A stretch of DNA of 64,000 nt, from assembly GCA_037953625.1 (NCBI GenBank), contig CM075656.1:74791001-74855000 (forward strand), written 5' to 3'. Each line of letters opens with the position of its first letter. Within the stretch, counting starts at the first letter, position 1. The DNA comes from Crotalaria pallida (taxonomy: Eukaryota > Streptophyta > Magnoliopsida > Fabales > Fabaceae). The notes below the pieces were generated by a model. That model was not told the DNA's origin and made no database searches. It was given only the letters and a program-made list of their open reading frames with translations. Of this stretch, positions 11,754-22,843 are shown piece after piece. Made by a program: the position numbers and the translations under genes.

Positions 11754-12251
11754 TCAAGCATAATACTTTTTTACAGCATCTGAATTCACTGAGAGTCGCA
11801 AGTCTTCTCCATCCATGTTGGTCAAAATCAGGGCCCCTCCAGAGAAAGCCTTTTTTACGACATAGGGTCCTTCATAATTCGGAGTCCATTTTCCCCTGTG
11901 ATCTTTCTGGATAGGAAGAATTTTCTTAAGTACTAAATCCCCTTCTCGAAAGTGACGTGGGCGGACTTTCTTAGCATGAGCCTTAATAATCCTCTTTTGA
12001 TACAATTGGCCATGACATAAAGCAACTAACCTCTTTCCTTCAATGAGATTTAACTGGTCAAAACGGGTTTGGACCCATTCAGCTTCTTCTAGGTTTGCTT
12101 CCATGAGAGAAGCTTCAGAAGGTCTAGGCTTCAACAGGGGACTTCCTTCTTTAACAAATGTGGCATTTGCTATCTCCAGTGCTTGGAAGGCCGTTTCAAA
12201 AGCCTCCTCAGCTGCTTCAATATAAGGAGTATTTGATGGTTGCGTTACCAA
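11754..12251 (-). pseudogene. Fused remnant: gag-pro linker joined to integrase C-terminus of Ogre
   Basis: The first part (EEAFETAFQALEIANATFV, then LLKPRPSEAS) resembles the linker that normally leads into the protease/RT region of Ogre-type polyproteins. The rest (LEEAEWVQTRFDQLNLIEGK, then HFREGDLVLKKI, GKWTPNYEGPYVV and a terminal NSDAVKKYYA) is the C-terminal DNA-binding part of the integrase. Between them RT, RNase H and the integrase core are gone. The junction lies near 12095-12125 around SLMEA. The stop at 11754 is the natural end of pol. This short frame overlaps the end of the gag frame and may be a deletion product without its own start. Confidence 0.75.
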
Positions 12252-13800
12252 TACATCTTGTTTGGGTGAGATTTTGTGGAGGTAAATATGATTGGTTAGG
12301 GTTTATAGCCTGTCGTGTGAAATATGTTTGGGTGGAATTTTTTGGATAATGAACAGTTGGTGCATGGTACTGGTGGGGGTTTTGATGAACATATGTATTG
12401 GGCTGATATTGAGTCCCCTGTTGGCGGGAGGTATAAGTATTGGTGTAAGCATTCTTAGAATAATGGTTGGTTCTTTGATATCCCTTCCCTTCATTAGTTA
12501 CAACATGAGTTTCTCCTTCCTTCTTTTTCACAAAATTTGGTCTCTTTCCAGTGCTCGATCCGAGATTGTCTCCTGTGATCTTTCCACACCTCAATCCACT
12601 GTCAATTCGTTCTCCCACCTTTTTTAAAGCATTGAAGTTGTTAGCAGTACTACTCACCATGCGATCATAGTAGGGATTTTGAAGAGTCTCTATAAATAAT
12701 GAGATTTGTTCCTCTTCCTCTATGCTAGGCATGACTTGGGCAGCCACGGCCCTCCACCTTTGTGTATATTCTCTAAAACTCTCATTCTGCTTTTGGAACA
12801 TACTTTCAAGCTGAGTGCGGTCAGGCGTCGAATCTTCATTGTACTTGTAGTACTTAACAAAAGCATCAGCCAAGTCCCTGAAAATTCTGATATTGTCTTT
12901 TTCTAATCGTATATACCAATTCAAAGCCTCGGCAACGAGACTATCTTGGAAGCAATGGATCAATAACTTGTCATCCTTGTGGTATGCCGACATTTTCCGT
13001 ACATACATATGGAGGTGAGTATTTGGGCAGGTAGTTCCATTGTACTTCTCAAATTCTGGCAGCTTGAATTTTGGGGGCAAATTAACTTCCGGGACTAAAC
13101 ACATCTCAAAAGCATCTTTTAGTCCTTGATAGTTTGCTCCTTCAATTGCTTTCAATCTTTCCTCTATCAGATCCAACTTCTCTTTCTCCTTGCCTTGAGT
13201 GCCATTAGGAAAGTGTGGTTTATTCCCCCCAAGCTTTGCCTCGGGTATGTGCGGAATAATATGGGCTTGTGGCCCAGTAGTGATGTGTGATTGGTGAACC
13301 GCATGTGTAGGGTCTTCTTCAACGTCGACGTGCGGAGTTAGTTCCTCGTGAACAGGAACCTCTTCAGCGAAAGGTGGGACATATCCTGGAGGAAGTCCGT
13401 AGGGTGGCCAATTGACCATAGAGTATACGTGTTGCCCAGATGCACTGTGTTGACTATTACGAACGTTTGGGGTGAAACCCGGAGGATATTGGGGAGAAAC
13501 AAGCTGTTCAACATCATCGGTTTTAGGATTCCCATTCCCCTTTGATTCATTTTTTTGTAATGTGAGTATCATTTCCATCATCTTATTCATTTGACTTTTG
13601 AGTTCTGCTAACTCTGTATCGTTCTTTTGATTCGCCTCACGTTCTTCCATAATCTTGACTTGCAATCGAGTCCGATAAGGGTGCTTTGGAGGCAGTTTTC
13701 TTAATTTCCATATTTTTTGAATATTTAATAAAAATTTATGAAAGATGAAGAAATGAATGAATGAATGATTGTGATCCAAAATTGTAAATTTTATTGCCAA
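12217..13800 (-). CDS. Ogre Gag protein, C-terminally altered
   Basis: The 527-codon frame encodes a Ty3/gypsy capsid-type protein. A basic and then acidic N-terminal part (ELAELKSQMNKMMEMIL) is followed by a Pro-rich region and the Retrotrans_gag core: FKLPEFEKYNGTTCPNTHLH, LIHCFQDSL, AEALNWYIRL, TQLESMFQKQNESFREYTQR and QISLFIETL, residues about 245-390. Gag packages element RNA into particles. The expected zinc-knuckle and protease side are missing: after PPQNLTQTRC the frame leaves Gag and stops. The translation start is uncertain; a Met at MEEREANQKN (about residue 51) could serve instead. Confidence 0.8.
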   Translation of the reverse strand: MAIKFTILDHNHSFIHFFIFHKFLLNIQKIWKLRKLPPKHPYRTRLQVKIMEEREANQKNDTELAELKSQMNKMMEMILTLQKNESKGNGNPKTDDVEQLVSPQYPPGFTPNVRNSQHSASGQHVYSMVNWPPYGLPPGYVPPFAEEVPVHEELTPHVDVEEDPTHAVHQSHITTGPQAHIIPHIPEAKLGGNKPHFPNGTQGKEKEKLDLIEERLKAIEGANYQGLKDAFEMCLVPEVNLPPKFKLPEFEKYNGTTCPNTHLHMYVRKMSAYHKDDKLLIHCFQDSLVAEALNWYIRLEKDNIRIFRDLADAFVKYYKYNEDSTPDRTQLESMFQKQNESFREYTQRWRAVAAQVMPSIEEEEQISLFIETLQNPYYDRMVSSTANNFNALKKVGERIDSGLRCGKITGDNLGSSTGKRPNFVKKKEGETHVVTNEGKGYQRTNHYSKNAYTNTYTSRQQGTQYQPNTYVHQNPHQYHAPTVHYPKNSTQTYFTRQAINPNQSYLPPQNLTQTRCIGNATIKYSLY

Positions 13801-13920
13801 ATCTCCATTATTACAAAATCAAATTCCAACGAAAAAAAAACACAGAAAAACTCATCTAGTCCTACCATTATTACTGCAATCGCTTATTCTAAAAAAAAGA
13901 AAATCCTCTTTATTTCTACT

Positions 13921-15892
13921 TCAATAGAAATTCCCAAAATATTCCAATTCTTTCTTGATGGTGACTAAGAATTCTCGGGCCTTCCCAGGTGGTGTTTCCT
14001 CCTCAGCTTCTTCAGCCTCTCTTGCCCTTTTTTGCGCTTTCCTTGCAAGTCCTTGGATATCATTAAGAAGTTGGCAGGTTTTTTGGAGAAGATCTTTGTG
14101 TTGCCCTTCAAAGTGTTGACTTCTATCACTCCAATAGACTCTATCCGCATCCAGGGACACTTTTTCTTCTTGTAGCAGAAAAATAGTTTTGCTGCTTTCC
14201 TCTAGTTTTGACTTTAAATATTTTAATTCTGAACGCATGGCTCCATTTTTTTTGGTTGAGGGAAGCTATCATTTTGTTTTTCTCAGAAAGTGAAACATCA
14301 AGGTTTGAGTATTCGTTTTTCCATCTTCGAGTTTGTTGTTCCATCCAAGCAGACCTTCCTTTTTCAACTTGCATCTCCTCTTCAATCCTTCGCAATTTGT
14401 TATTCCATAACTCCTTAGTTTCAAGCTCTTTTTCCTTCAGCTGTTGGTACATTATTTCGTATTTTCCTTCAGCCTCGGCAACATAATCAAATGGTTCATT
14501 GAAATTATGGATAGGAAGATGAGGACCTTCAACTTTAGGGGCTACAAAGCCTTTTCCGCGGTTAGCCTGCCATAGAGGATATCCGGGAGTAGTTCCTGTA
14601 GAAGATCCTTGCTTCACATATCGAACGTCCTTCCAGGCTTCGGTGGCTTCTTTGACTTTCTTAGATACATTCTCGTCACTGTACGAGAATTCGAAATCAG
14701 CTAGACCATGGGTCATGGGGATAAATTGCTTTGACCCCAACTGTCTTCCAACTAGGGCAGGAGCATAGCCAGTAACTCCCCATGGGCCTATGAGAGGAAC
14801 CCAAGGTTTATCTCCACACCTATACACTGCATAGGTATGAGACATCCAGGGAGCCATCCAAATTACTTCCTGCAAACCTAGGAAAAACATGATCCATTGA
14901 TTCTTTGTCGGCATTTCAAGAGGCCATGCCGCATTACCATATTCTCTTGCTGGGTTATGAAACCCCGGTCTATACAGATTCCATTCGATCTTAGGGAAAT
15001 CGAAGCATGTTTGGATGGGAAGGTGACTGATCATCCAGATGGTCAAGAGCTGAGTACAACCTCGGAATCGTCCCCTCTTATTAAACCTACAATGATTCAA
15101 TGATCAGATAGTTTCCGCCAAGATGGGTATTGCTGGATTCACCTTATGCTCTATTTGCTCAAATAGTTTGACTACCTGACCATCGATTTGCCCCTTTACC
15201 TTTGGAAAGATTACTAATCCATAAATGGCAAGAGCAAACGCAATCAGCCCATGATCCGTATCTATGTTGTTTTGGAAAAACTGTAAGAGATAATGAGCAT
15301 TCAGATTACCCTTTTTATCTATCATCTGATCTTGAATTTTACCGACATGAATGCCCAACAATCTTGAGAGTATCCTTGCAGTAGTTTTCCTTTCGTAAGG
15401 GAAATAGACCTTTTCTTTGGAAGGTATATCCACATTTATTATTTTGTAATACTCTTCAATCGTAGGAACCATGTCAATGTGCTGGAAGGTAAAGCATTGG
15501 AACGAAGGATCCCAGAAGTGTAGCATAGCCTTCAACATCGGAATGTTGGGTCGGACTTGAATGAGGAACGCTATGAGCCCATATTTCTTAGCAAAGTCTT
15601 CGGACCTCCTCATTTGTTGCCAAACTTGTTTCAGAGCTCTCAAATCGTTTGGTTCAAAGTCAATTTTCCCTATTGCTGGCAAGGGGATAACGACTCCCTT
15701 AGGCAGACAATCTCCTTCTTCTCGCTGTATAGCTTCTGACTCTTCTATGACTTTTGACCTATCTTCAACCACAACGGACTGGGAGGACATGCCGAATTTA
15801 TCCATGCTTTCGAAGAATTGGAGTAATAATCTGAGATTTAGCAATAATATTACAATTTTGGACCGTGAATGCAAATGGATATGTGTAAGCAA
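13921..15892 (-). pseudogene. Ogre ORF1, broken by a stop and a frameshift
   Basis: This is the extra protein that Ogre elements carry before gag; its function is unknown. Part 1 (15892-15104) contains GLIAFLIQVRPNIPMLKAML and MVPTIEEYYKI. An in-frame TGA at 15104-15106 interrupts PAIPILAETI from SLNHCRFNKRGRFRG, which continues in the same frame (to about 14250), where CGA would be expected. Part 2 has a Trp-rich segment and then a long charged helix (WNNKLRRIEEEMQVEKGRS). A second lesion, a frameshift in a run of eight T near 14250, moves the coiled-coil tail (LKYLKSKLEESSKTIFLLQE) into another frame that ends at 13921. The likely start is MDKFGMSSQS within the first segment. Confidence 0.75.
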
Positions 15893-16379
15893 ATACGAAA
15901 TAAAAGAAAATGAGGATTTATTTTTAATGCAAGCTGGTTAATTAATGCATAGTTTTAAAAGGAAATTCCAAAGACACCAAGTAATTTCTAAAGTCAAAAA
16001 GATGCAAAGGGTAGGTTCTATGACTCCTATCAACAGGTCCCCAAACTGCCCCTTATCATGATCAATTTGATTGACAAAGGGGTCTCCTATCCTTGCCCAT
16101 CATAGGCTTCAAGCGGAAAGGATTCAGTTTGAGCGAGGGGTTTTCATGAGCCTATACGGAGACCGAAGGTCTCTCAAGGCAACACTACTTAACCCTCTCT
16201 ATCTAAACCTAAAAGGTGTTGGGCCCGAGTATAGGGCTTATGCATGGGAACAATAAATAATCAATAAGGCACAAGTATGTAGAAATGAAAATGAAAAACC
16301 AAACAACAAAAAAAAGAAAAAAAAATTTAAATCAAACAATACATAGAGACCAAAAAAAATATGGCTTAACCCTCAAATT
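15893..16379 (-). other. Ogre leader between PBS and ORF1
   Basis: Untranslated leader of the element read on the minus strand. No conserved coding frame is seen; two small plus-strand frames here are shadows. Confidence 0.6.
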
Positions 16380-16397
16380 TCCCCAGCGGAGTCGCCA
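16380..16397 (-). other. Ogre primer-binding site
   Basis: On the minus strand two bases after the 5' LTR the sequence reads TGGCGACTCCGCTGGGGA, which matches the Arg-tRNA-type primer site described for Ogre elements, not the initiator-Met site of most plant retroelements. Confidence 0.78.
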
Positions 16398-16399
16398 GC

Positions 16400-18308
16400 T
16401 GTCGCAACCGTCCCGAAGGGCGCCGCGAAAAAAAATGAAAAAAGATAATTATATAATTAATTTAATATTTAAATTAATGAAAGAGATTTGGAGTCGCCAC
16501 CAATTGATTTATCCATAAAAATGGAATGGTGCAATTGGACACCTAAAAAAATGGTCTTCGTATCAGAGATTGGATTAGGGGGTTGATTACGAGTAGGGAA
16601 GGTATTAGCACCCTACCACGTCCGTTCTAAGAACGGTTACCTATTTGGTCTATATTATTTGCTTGATTAATTTGGTTTGGTTTTCAATTATTAATAAAAA
16701 AACAATTGTTCATTATTTTTATTTTATATATCCCACTTTTATCAGCATATTATCAAAGATGATAAATGACTATGATTGAGAAATGGGTTGCCTAAATAGC
16801 AATTTTTCTGCGGAATAAAATCAAATCCTATAACATTTGGATATAACAATAGTGAATTTAAAACTTCTATTTTAATAAAGATTTATAGCAATAAAAATTA
16901 GTTCTAAAATTATTTCAAAATGATTTGTTTACAAAATTTCCTTTTCGGTATAGGATTGTGTTGCAGTAAAAAAAAAAGGTTCTAAACTTGTAAGCAAAAT
17001 TATTATCTTTGAAATAATTATTTTTAATTGTTTATATTCACCATTGTTATAACGGTTAAGAATCAATGAATTTATTCACATTGATTTTAACACTAAAAAA
17101 AAAATTTAACGAAATATTTACTTTGATTTTTTTGCCATTTAGATTTAGCCAAAACTCATGGCCAACTCTAATATAAAAAATATGCCTCAAGATAATTCGG
17201 TAAAATTTACGGAACCGCCTTTTCCTAATTTCTATCGTCGACGACTTTAAAGTATTACTTTTACCTTAAAATTCCAAACTTTTAATTTTTTTTAGAACCA
17301 AACCCAGCCAACACTCATGGCCAAATCCGATTGAAAAGAAATGCCTCAAGACTAATGGATAGACTTTGGTGTAACCGTCACTCCGGACATCTTCCAAATT
17401 TTCCGTCATCGGCTTTAATTCATGAACATTTTTTTATTCAACAATAAAAAAGGATTCATAAAATAATAATTAAAATCTCAACAATTGAAATATAAAAGAC
17501 TACATTTTTATTTTTTAATATTTTTAAAACAAAAAAAAAACAAAACTGAAAGCAAAAGAGATGAAAAGAGGTACCTGGAATGGACGAAGGGAGTATTACT
17601 GTGTTGAAGGCCAGGAACTTAGACTGGCAGAGGAAGTGTTTTATTATTCAGCACAAAAACCGAGAAAATGAGACTAAAGACTGAAGTAGAAGAGTAGTAG
17701 GCACGGAAATCGAAGCACAATATTTTTTTAGAGTAAATTGCTTATAAAAAAAATCCTTGTTTTCAAAATTGTGTATCAAATTCTCTTCCGAAATTGTAAG
17801 GAGAAGAGCTCTATTTATAGGGAAAAAAATTAGGTTAAGAAAAATAGGGTTTCTCTAATAGGCTTTGAAAGCCCAGTGAAATATTCCCTGGTTTATTCCT
17901 TAATCAAATCTTTTAAATTTGTTAAAGATCAATTCTCAATCTTTTAAAATCAAAACAAATATGATGATAATCCTTTTATAAATAAAACAAATCCTTTTAA
18001 TAAAAAAAAATTATCTTTATCCTCACAAAAAACTTATCAAATATTTTACCAAAAACACATTTTTATCTTATCTTTTTTAAAATTCGTTTTTTTTATTTTT
18101 TACAAAAAAACTTTTTTTTTTCCAAAATCTTTTCTTATTTTTTAAATAACCCCAAAAATAACTCAATACACAAGAATAATACATTCAAACAAGCTTTTTA
18201 TTTTTCTCACTATTTATTTAATTATACAAATTTGAGAATAAAAATTTAATTAACCCAAAATTTTTACAAACTAATATTTTTGACCCCGGACAAAATTGGG
18301 TGTCAACA
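16400..18308 (-). repeat. Ogre 5' LTR
   Basis: 1909 bp, bounded TGTTGACACC...TTGCGACA on the minus strand. It should hold the element promoter; I could not place a TATA box with confidence. Confidence 0.92.
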
Positions 18309-19030
18309 CCAAATATAGATGAAGTGACAAATCAAGCAAAATAGATAGAAGCCTACCCAAAAATAGAATTCCAAATGAGACCTTTGAAATAATCATTATA
18401 TGACAGACAATGAGAGAAATTATACTAAATACTTATGTTTTCAATACAACTAACAACATTAACTAACTTTCTTAAATGATGTGAAAATTAATCAAAGGAG
18501 TTTATAATAAAGACTGAATGGAGTACTATTTACTGATATTAATCCTCAATTTAAAAATATATAAAAACATTAGGTTTTTTAATTTTTTAATTTAAAAATA
18601 TCAAATTAAAAATATCAAATTAAAATATTAATCCTGATTTTAGTTTCTGTAGTGCAATGACAGTCGAGTATCAATTTCCAGTAAATTTTATACCTGCGAT
18701 TTTGCAATTCTTTTCAAAGGTAGTTAAATCCGAATCTACTAATTTTTTAAGAATTTTTTTTATTATTTCCTAATAAGAGTCATATGACTATCCTCATCCT
18801 CAATGCATTAAATTTGATACTCGATTAAATTTAGTCCACTCTATTAGAATAAGACACGCGAGTAAAATTAGGCAACTCGATTAAAATTATGATACTCGAG
18901 TAATATTAGACAGCTCGAGTCAATGCAACTTGAGATGGGATAGCGACGCGAGCAGAGGAAGATGGGTTATGGAGTAGAGGAAGAAGAAGCAGGTGGAAGA
19001 AGTGAGAAGCAAAACGTGGTTTTGAGGAAG
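18309..19030. repeat. 2-kb repeat unit, copy 1 right part
   Basis: Resumes the unit cut at 6877, starting CCAAATATAGATGAAGTGAC, as in the uninterrupted copy at 21484. It ends in a second CTCGA field (18820-18920) and then about 100 bp of unique sequence before the hAT element. Confidence 0.7.
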
Positions 19031-19038
19031 TTGCTATC

Positions 19039-20090
19039 TAGGGGTGTAAGTGGTCCGGTCCTGTCCGAGCGAAAAATGCAGTCTGGTCCGGTCTCACGAT
19101 CCGGTCTGGTCCCAAAAAGTTCAGACCATTCTTGAACGATCCGGTCCACGGTCCCAGATATTCTTAGACCGCCGGGACCGGACCGGACCGATAGTGTTAA
19201 TAATTAAAAAAAAACTACAGATATTAAAAAAAAAACCTACAGATCTCATACCCTAAGTTCCCAAGTTCACAGCCCCACACATCAGTTGAAAAGCCCACAG
19301 CCCCACACGAGTAATGAGTTGAAACCCTACTACTACCAATACAAGTTCAAACCCTCTCTCCCTTACACAACTGTCGTCGCCGTCCCGTCGCTGTCCCTCC
19401 GCCCAGACCTCCCTCCGCCTTCCCTCTCTCTTCCCTCTGTTCTCGATCTCTCTCCCTCCGTTCACTCGCCTCGACCTCTCTCTCCCTCCGTTCACTTGTG
19501 ACTCGCCACCGCTCGACAAGCGCCGCTCCCCACCGGTTCTCCCTCTCCAGTCGACACCGGTTCTCCCTCGCCGCTCGAGAAGCGCCGTTCTCACTCGCCG
19601 TTCTCCTCTCGAGAAGCCACCAGATCTGGATGATAGTTTGGAAAAATGTTAGTGAATCTGGAAAAATGTTAGTGAATCAGATGTTCTAATCCTTTGTTGA
19701 AAATGAGAATAGGTAAGGCACAAAGATGTTACCAATACCATTATGATGATTGTCCACAACAAACTTTGTCTACTTTTCATCATCTTTGTGCCACCAGATC
19801 TCGCCACCATTTTTCTTCAAATTCGTTTGTATTCCATTGCTTAAATCTGGATGTTTCAAGACTTTTAAATTGTTGTAAGAACTTGCCACTTTGATGAAAA
19901 AAAAGAAAGAAAAGAAACAAGTTTTTTATTAAATTTTTGTTATTATGGTCTAAATGGATCAGACCGGACCGTTTTCCGGTCCGGTCTTTGCATGTGAAAA
20001 ACTTCTAGACCGGACCGGACCACATAAATATAATCAGTCCGGTCCCTAAAGTCCCTCAAAGACGGACCGGACCGGACCGTTACACCCCTA
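19039..20090. mobile_element. Non-autonomous hAT element
   Basis: Inverted ends TAGGGGTGTAAGTGGTCCGG and complement, with subterminal GGTCCGGTC repeats, and a perfect 8-bp target duplication TTGCTATC at 19031-19038 and 20091-20098. No transposase. The centre (19270-19640) is C/T-rich and higher in GC than its surroundings and could be acquired sequence, but its open frames do not look like a known protein. Confidence 0.88.
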
Positions 20091-20220
20091 TTGCTATCTA
20101 CTCAATAACATCTATTGTAGACTTACAGCCTTAGCCCATAGGCAATGATGATAAAGACAATGATGATATGCTACAACAGGGAGAACCTACAGCCATAGCC
20201 AATGATGGCTAAAATGATAA

Positions 20221-22100
20221 TATCATTAAAAAATAATAAAAATTAAAAAAAATTAAAAAATTGTAAAATATTTTTATGAAAAATTTAGAAAATTATATAT
20301 ATTAAAAATAAAAAATATTCACAAATATTTTAAAAAATCTGTAAAATATTTTTAAAAATTTTGAAAATTTTCGTTCTTTTTTCTAAAAATTATAAAATAA
20401 TAAAAGATTCATAAAATAAAAAATTTATAAAATAAAAAATTCATAAAATAATAAAAATTCATATATTTTTTTTTTAAAAACTCGGTAAAATATTTCTAAA
20501 AAATTCTGATAATTTTATCATTATTCTTAAAATTTTTTTCGCTTTTTCAAATCATTTACAGATTAGAATTTTTTGAAAATTGACTTAGTTTTCTATTTTT
20601 TTTGAATTTTCTTATTACTTCTTAATAACAGTCATATCACCATCCTCACAATCGTGTTATAGGCATTCAATTGATCCATATTCAAACAACCATGACATTG
20701 AATATGCATAGCACTAATGTGTTCTTTATCATAGTTAAGCTCATTTTGCAAATACACATTGAAGAATGAGTACTATTAACTGACATTTATAAGACCCTTT
20801 TGGAGTTTTTCACTCCCACCATTCAGAGTGGATAAATTTGTTAGTTGCATTGGAAATGTGAAAAATTGATATACTTTTTCAAAACTACACCTATAAATAT
20901 TATTGGAACTCTAAAGAGTGTTGACTTTATAGGGGTGTTAGTAGAAAGAAGTAATTAAATGCTATTGAAAATTGAAAAAGGCTCTTATAAATAGGACCAA
21001 AATAAAAACCCCAAAAGGGTCTTATGAATAGGACCGGAGGGAGTATTTAAATACTTTTTTCCAAATACATTTCTATAAAGTCAACAATTTTTAAAGTTCC
21101 AATGATAATTGTAGAAGTAGTTTTGAAAAAATATATCAAATTTCCACACTTCCAATGCCACTAACTGATTTTTCCATCTCCCCAGTGGGAGTATAAAACT
21201 TCAAAAGGATAGGAGTGAGTAAAAAAGGAAGGAGTATATACTTAGAGTGATCATCACAAATAAAATAAGCTGACTACGGTTTACAATAAAAAAAAAGACA
21301 GAATATGGAAATCATACAGTGAACAAAAAAAATCCACATTGTATAGTACAATCAAATATCCACATATATTTATCAACAAAAAAAAAGTCTATCTATAATG
21401 GTTGGGTAAACTGAAAAGCAAACTCATAGGCAATCATTACATAGACTACCCACATAGGAGAAGAAGGTAGCTGAGCCAAAATGCCAAATATAGATGAAGT
21501 GACTAATCAAGCAAAATAGATAGAAGCCTACCCAAAAATAGACTTCCAAATGAAACTTTCGAAGTAATCATTATACGGTAGACAATCAGAGAAACTACAC
21601 TAAATACTTATATTTCCAATACAACTAACAACATTAACTAACTTTCTTAAAGGTTGTGAAAATTAATCAAAGGAGTTTAAAATAAGGATCGGGTGTAGTA
21701 CTATTTACTGATATTAATCCTAAATTTAAAAATATATAAAAATATTAGCTTTTTTAATTTTTTAATTTAAAAATATCAAATTGAAATATTAATCCTGATT
21801 TTAGTTTATGTTGTGCAATGACAATTGAGTATCAATTTCCCAGCAAATTTTATACTTGCGATTTTACAATTCTTTCAAAGATAGTTAAATCCGAATCTAC
21901 TAATTTTTTTCAATTTTGTTTTATTATTTCTTAATAAGAGTGATATCACCATCCTCATCATCGATGCATAAAATTTGCTTACTCGATTAAAATTAGGCAA
22001 CTCGATTAGAATCAAGACACGAGAGTAAAATTAGGCAACTCGATTAAAATGGGGATACTCGAGTAATATTAAGCCGCTCGAGTAGAATTGAGTAACTCGA
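20221..22100. repeat. 2-kb repeat unit, copy 2
   Basis: Same order as copy 1: AT-rich block starting ATCATTAAAAAATAATAA, MITE region, the block through ATGCCAAATATAGATGAAG (uninterrupted here), then the CTCGA field. A further MITE with ends matching CGGAGGGAGTA was inserted into the older MITE near 20770-21045. Confidence 0.7.
20770..21045. mobile_element. Stowaway-like MITE nested in an older relative
   Basis: Contains ATTTATAAGACCCTTTTGG near its left side and ends AGGACCGGAGGGAGTA. Sequence to its right continues the older MITE found alone at 6332-6609. Confidence 0.55.
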
Positions 22101-22536
22101 GTTCCTCAATGCATAAAATTTGTATACTCTATTAAAATTAGACAACTCGATTAGAATCAAGACACGCGAGTAAAATTAGGCAACTCGATTAAAATGGGGA
22201 TACTCGAGTAATATTAAGCCGCTCGAGTAGAATTGAGTAACTCGAGTTCCTCAATGCATAAAATTTGCATACTCTATTAAAATTAGGCAACTCGATTAGA
22301 ATCAAGACATGCGAGTAAAATTAGGCAACTCGATTAAAATGGGGTTACTCGAGTAATATTAGGCCACTCGAGTAGAATTGAGTAACTCGAGTTCCTCAAT
22401 GCATAAAATTTGCATACTCCATTAAATTTAGGCAACTCAATTAGAATCAAGACACGTGAGTAAAATTAGGCAACTCGATTAAAATGGGGTTACTCGAGTA
22501 ACATTAGGCCGTTCGAGTAGAATTGAGTAACTTGAG
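21957..22536. repeat. 145-bp minisatellite, about four copies
   Basis: The phrase GTTCCTCAATGCATAAAATT recurs at 22101, 22246 and 22391, an exact 145-bp spacing; a less perfect first unit starts near 21957. Each unit carries seven or so CTCGA-type subrepeats. In copy 1 of the large unit this field is present only once. Confidence 0.88.
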
Positions 22537-22754
22537 TATAATTAGGACACTTGATTAAAACTGACATATTCGCTTAGAAATGACCCACTCGATTATAGAT
22601 AGTCCACTCAATTAGAAATGGCCAACTTAATTATATTAAATATTTTATTTAAATAAAATAACAAAATATATTTAATATCATTAAAAAATAATAAAAAATT
22701 CAAATTTTTTTTAAAAAAACTGTAAAATATTTTTATGAAATATTCATAAAAATT

Positions 22755-22823
22755 TCTTGTAACACCAATATCTGTTCCTTTCAGAAGACGTACCGATGAA
22801 ACAGGGGCTCGGAATCGAATAAT
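22755..22823 (-). pseudogene. Exon-like fragment of an unrecognised gene
   Basis: On the minus strand a good acceptor TGGTTTTGCAG is followed by an open segment encoding IIRFRAPVSSVRLLKGTDIG. I do not recognise the protein. Its place inside a probable Helitron suggests a captured exon; a chance frame is also possible. Confidence 0.3.
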
Positions 22824-22843
22824 CTGCAAAACCATTTCACAAT

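Larger units (their letters stand above)
6878..18308 (-). mobile_element. Ogre-type Ty3/gypsy LTR retrotransposon, internally deleted
   Basis: Two LTRs of about 1.9 kb (6878-8790 and 16400-18308) begin TGTTGACACC and end TTGCGACA on the minus strand and are flanked by a perfect 5-bp duplication CCAAA (6873-6877, 18309-18313). The internal order on the minus strand is PBS, ORF1, gag, IntC tail, tandem repeats, polypurine tract. ORF1 before gag, an Arg-tRNA-like PBS and 3' tandem repeats are known features of Ogre elements of legumes. Protease, reverse transcriptase, RNase H and the integrase core are absent, so the element is non-autonomous. The LTRs differ only by scattered changes by eye, so insertion is fairly recent. 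Confidence 0.9.

Noticed and set aside
19253..19689. Open frames in the hAT core
   Set aside because: Arg/Ser/Pro-rich translations of C/T-rich DNA, open on both strands, with no known domain.
21957..22536. CRISPR-like array
   Set aside because: A plain minisatellite: whole 145-bp units are repeated and there are no unique spacers.
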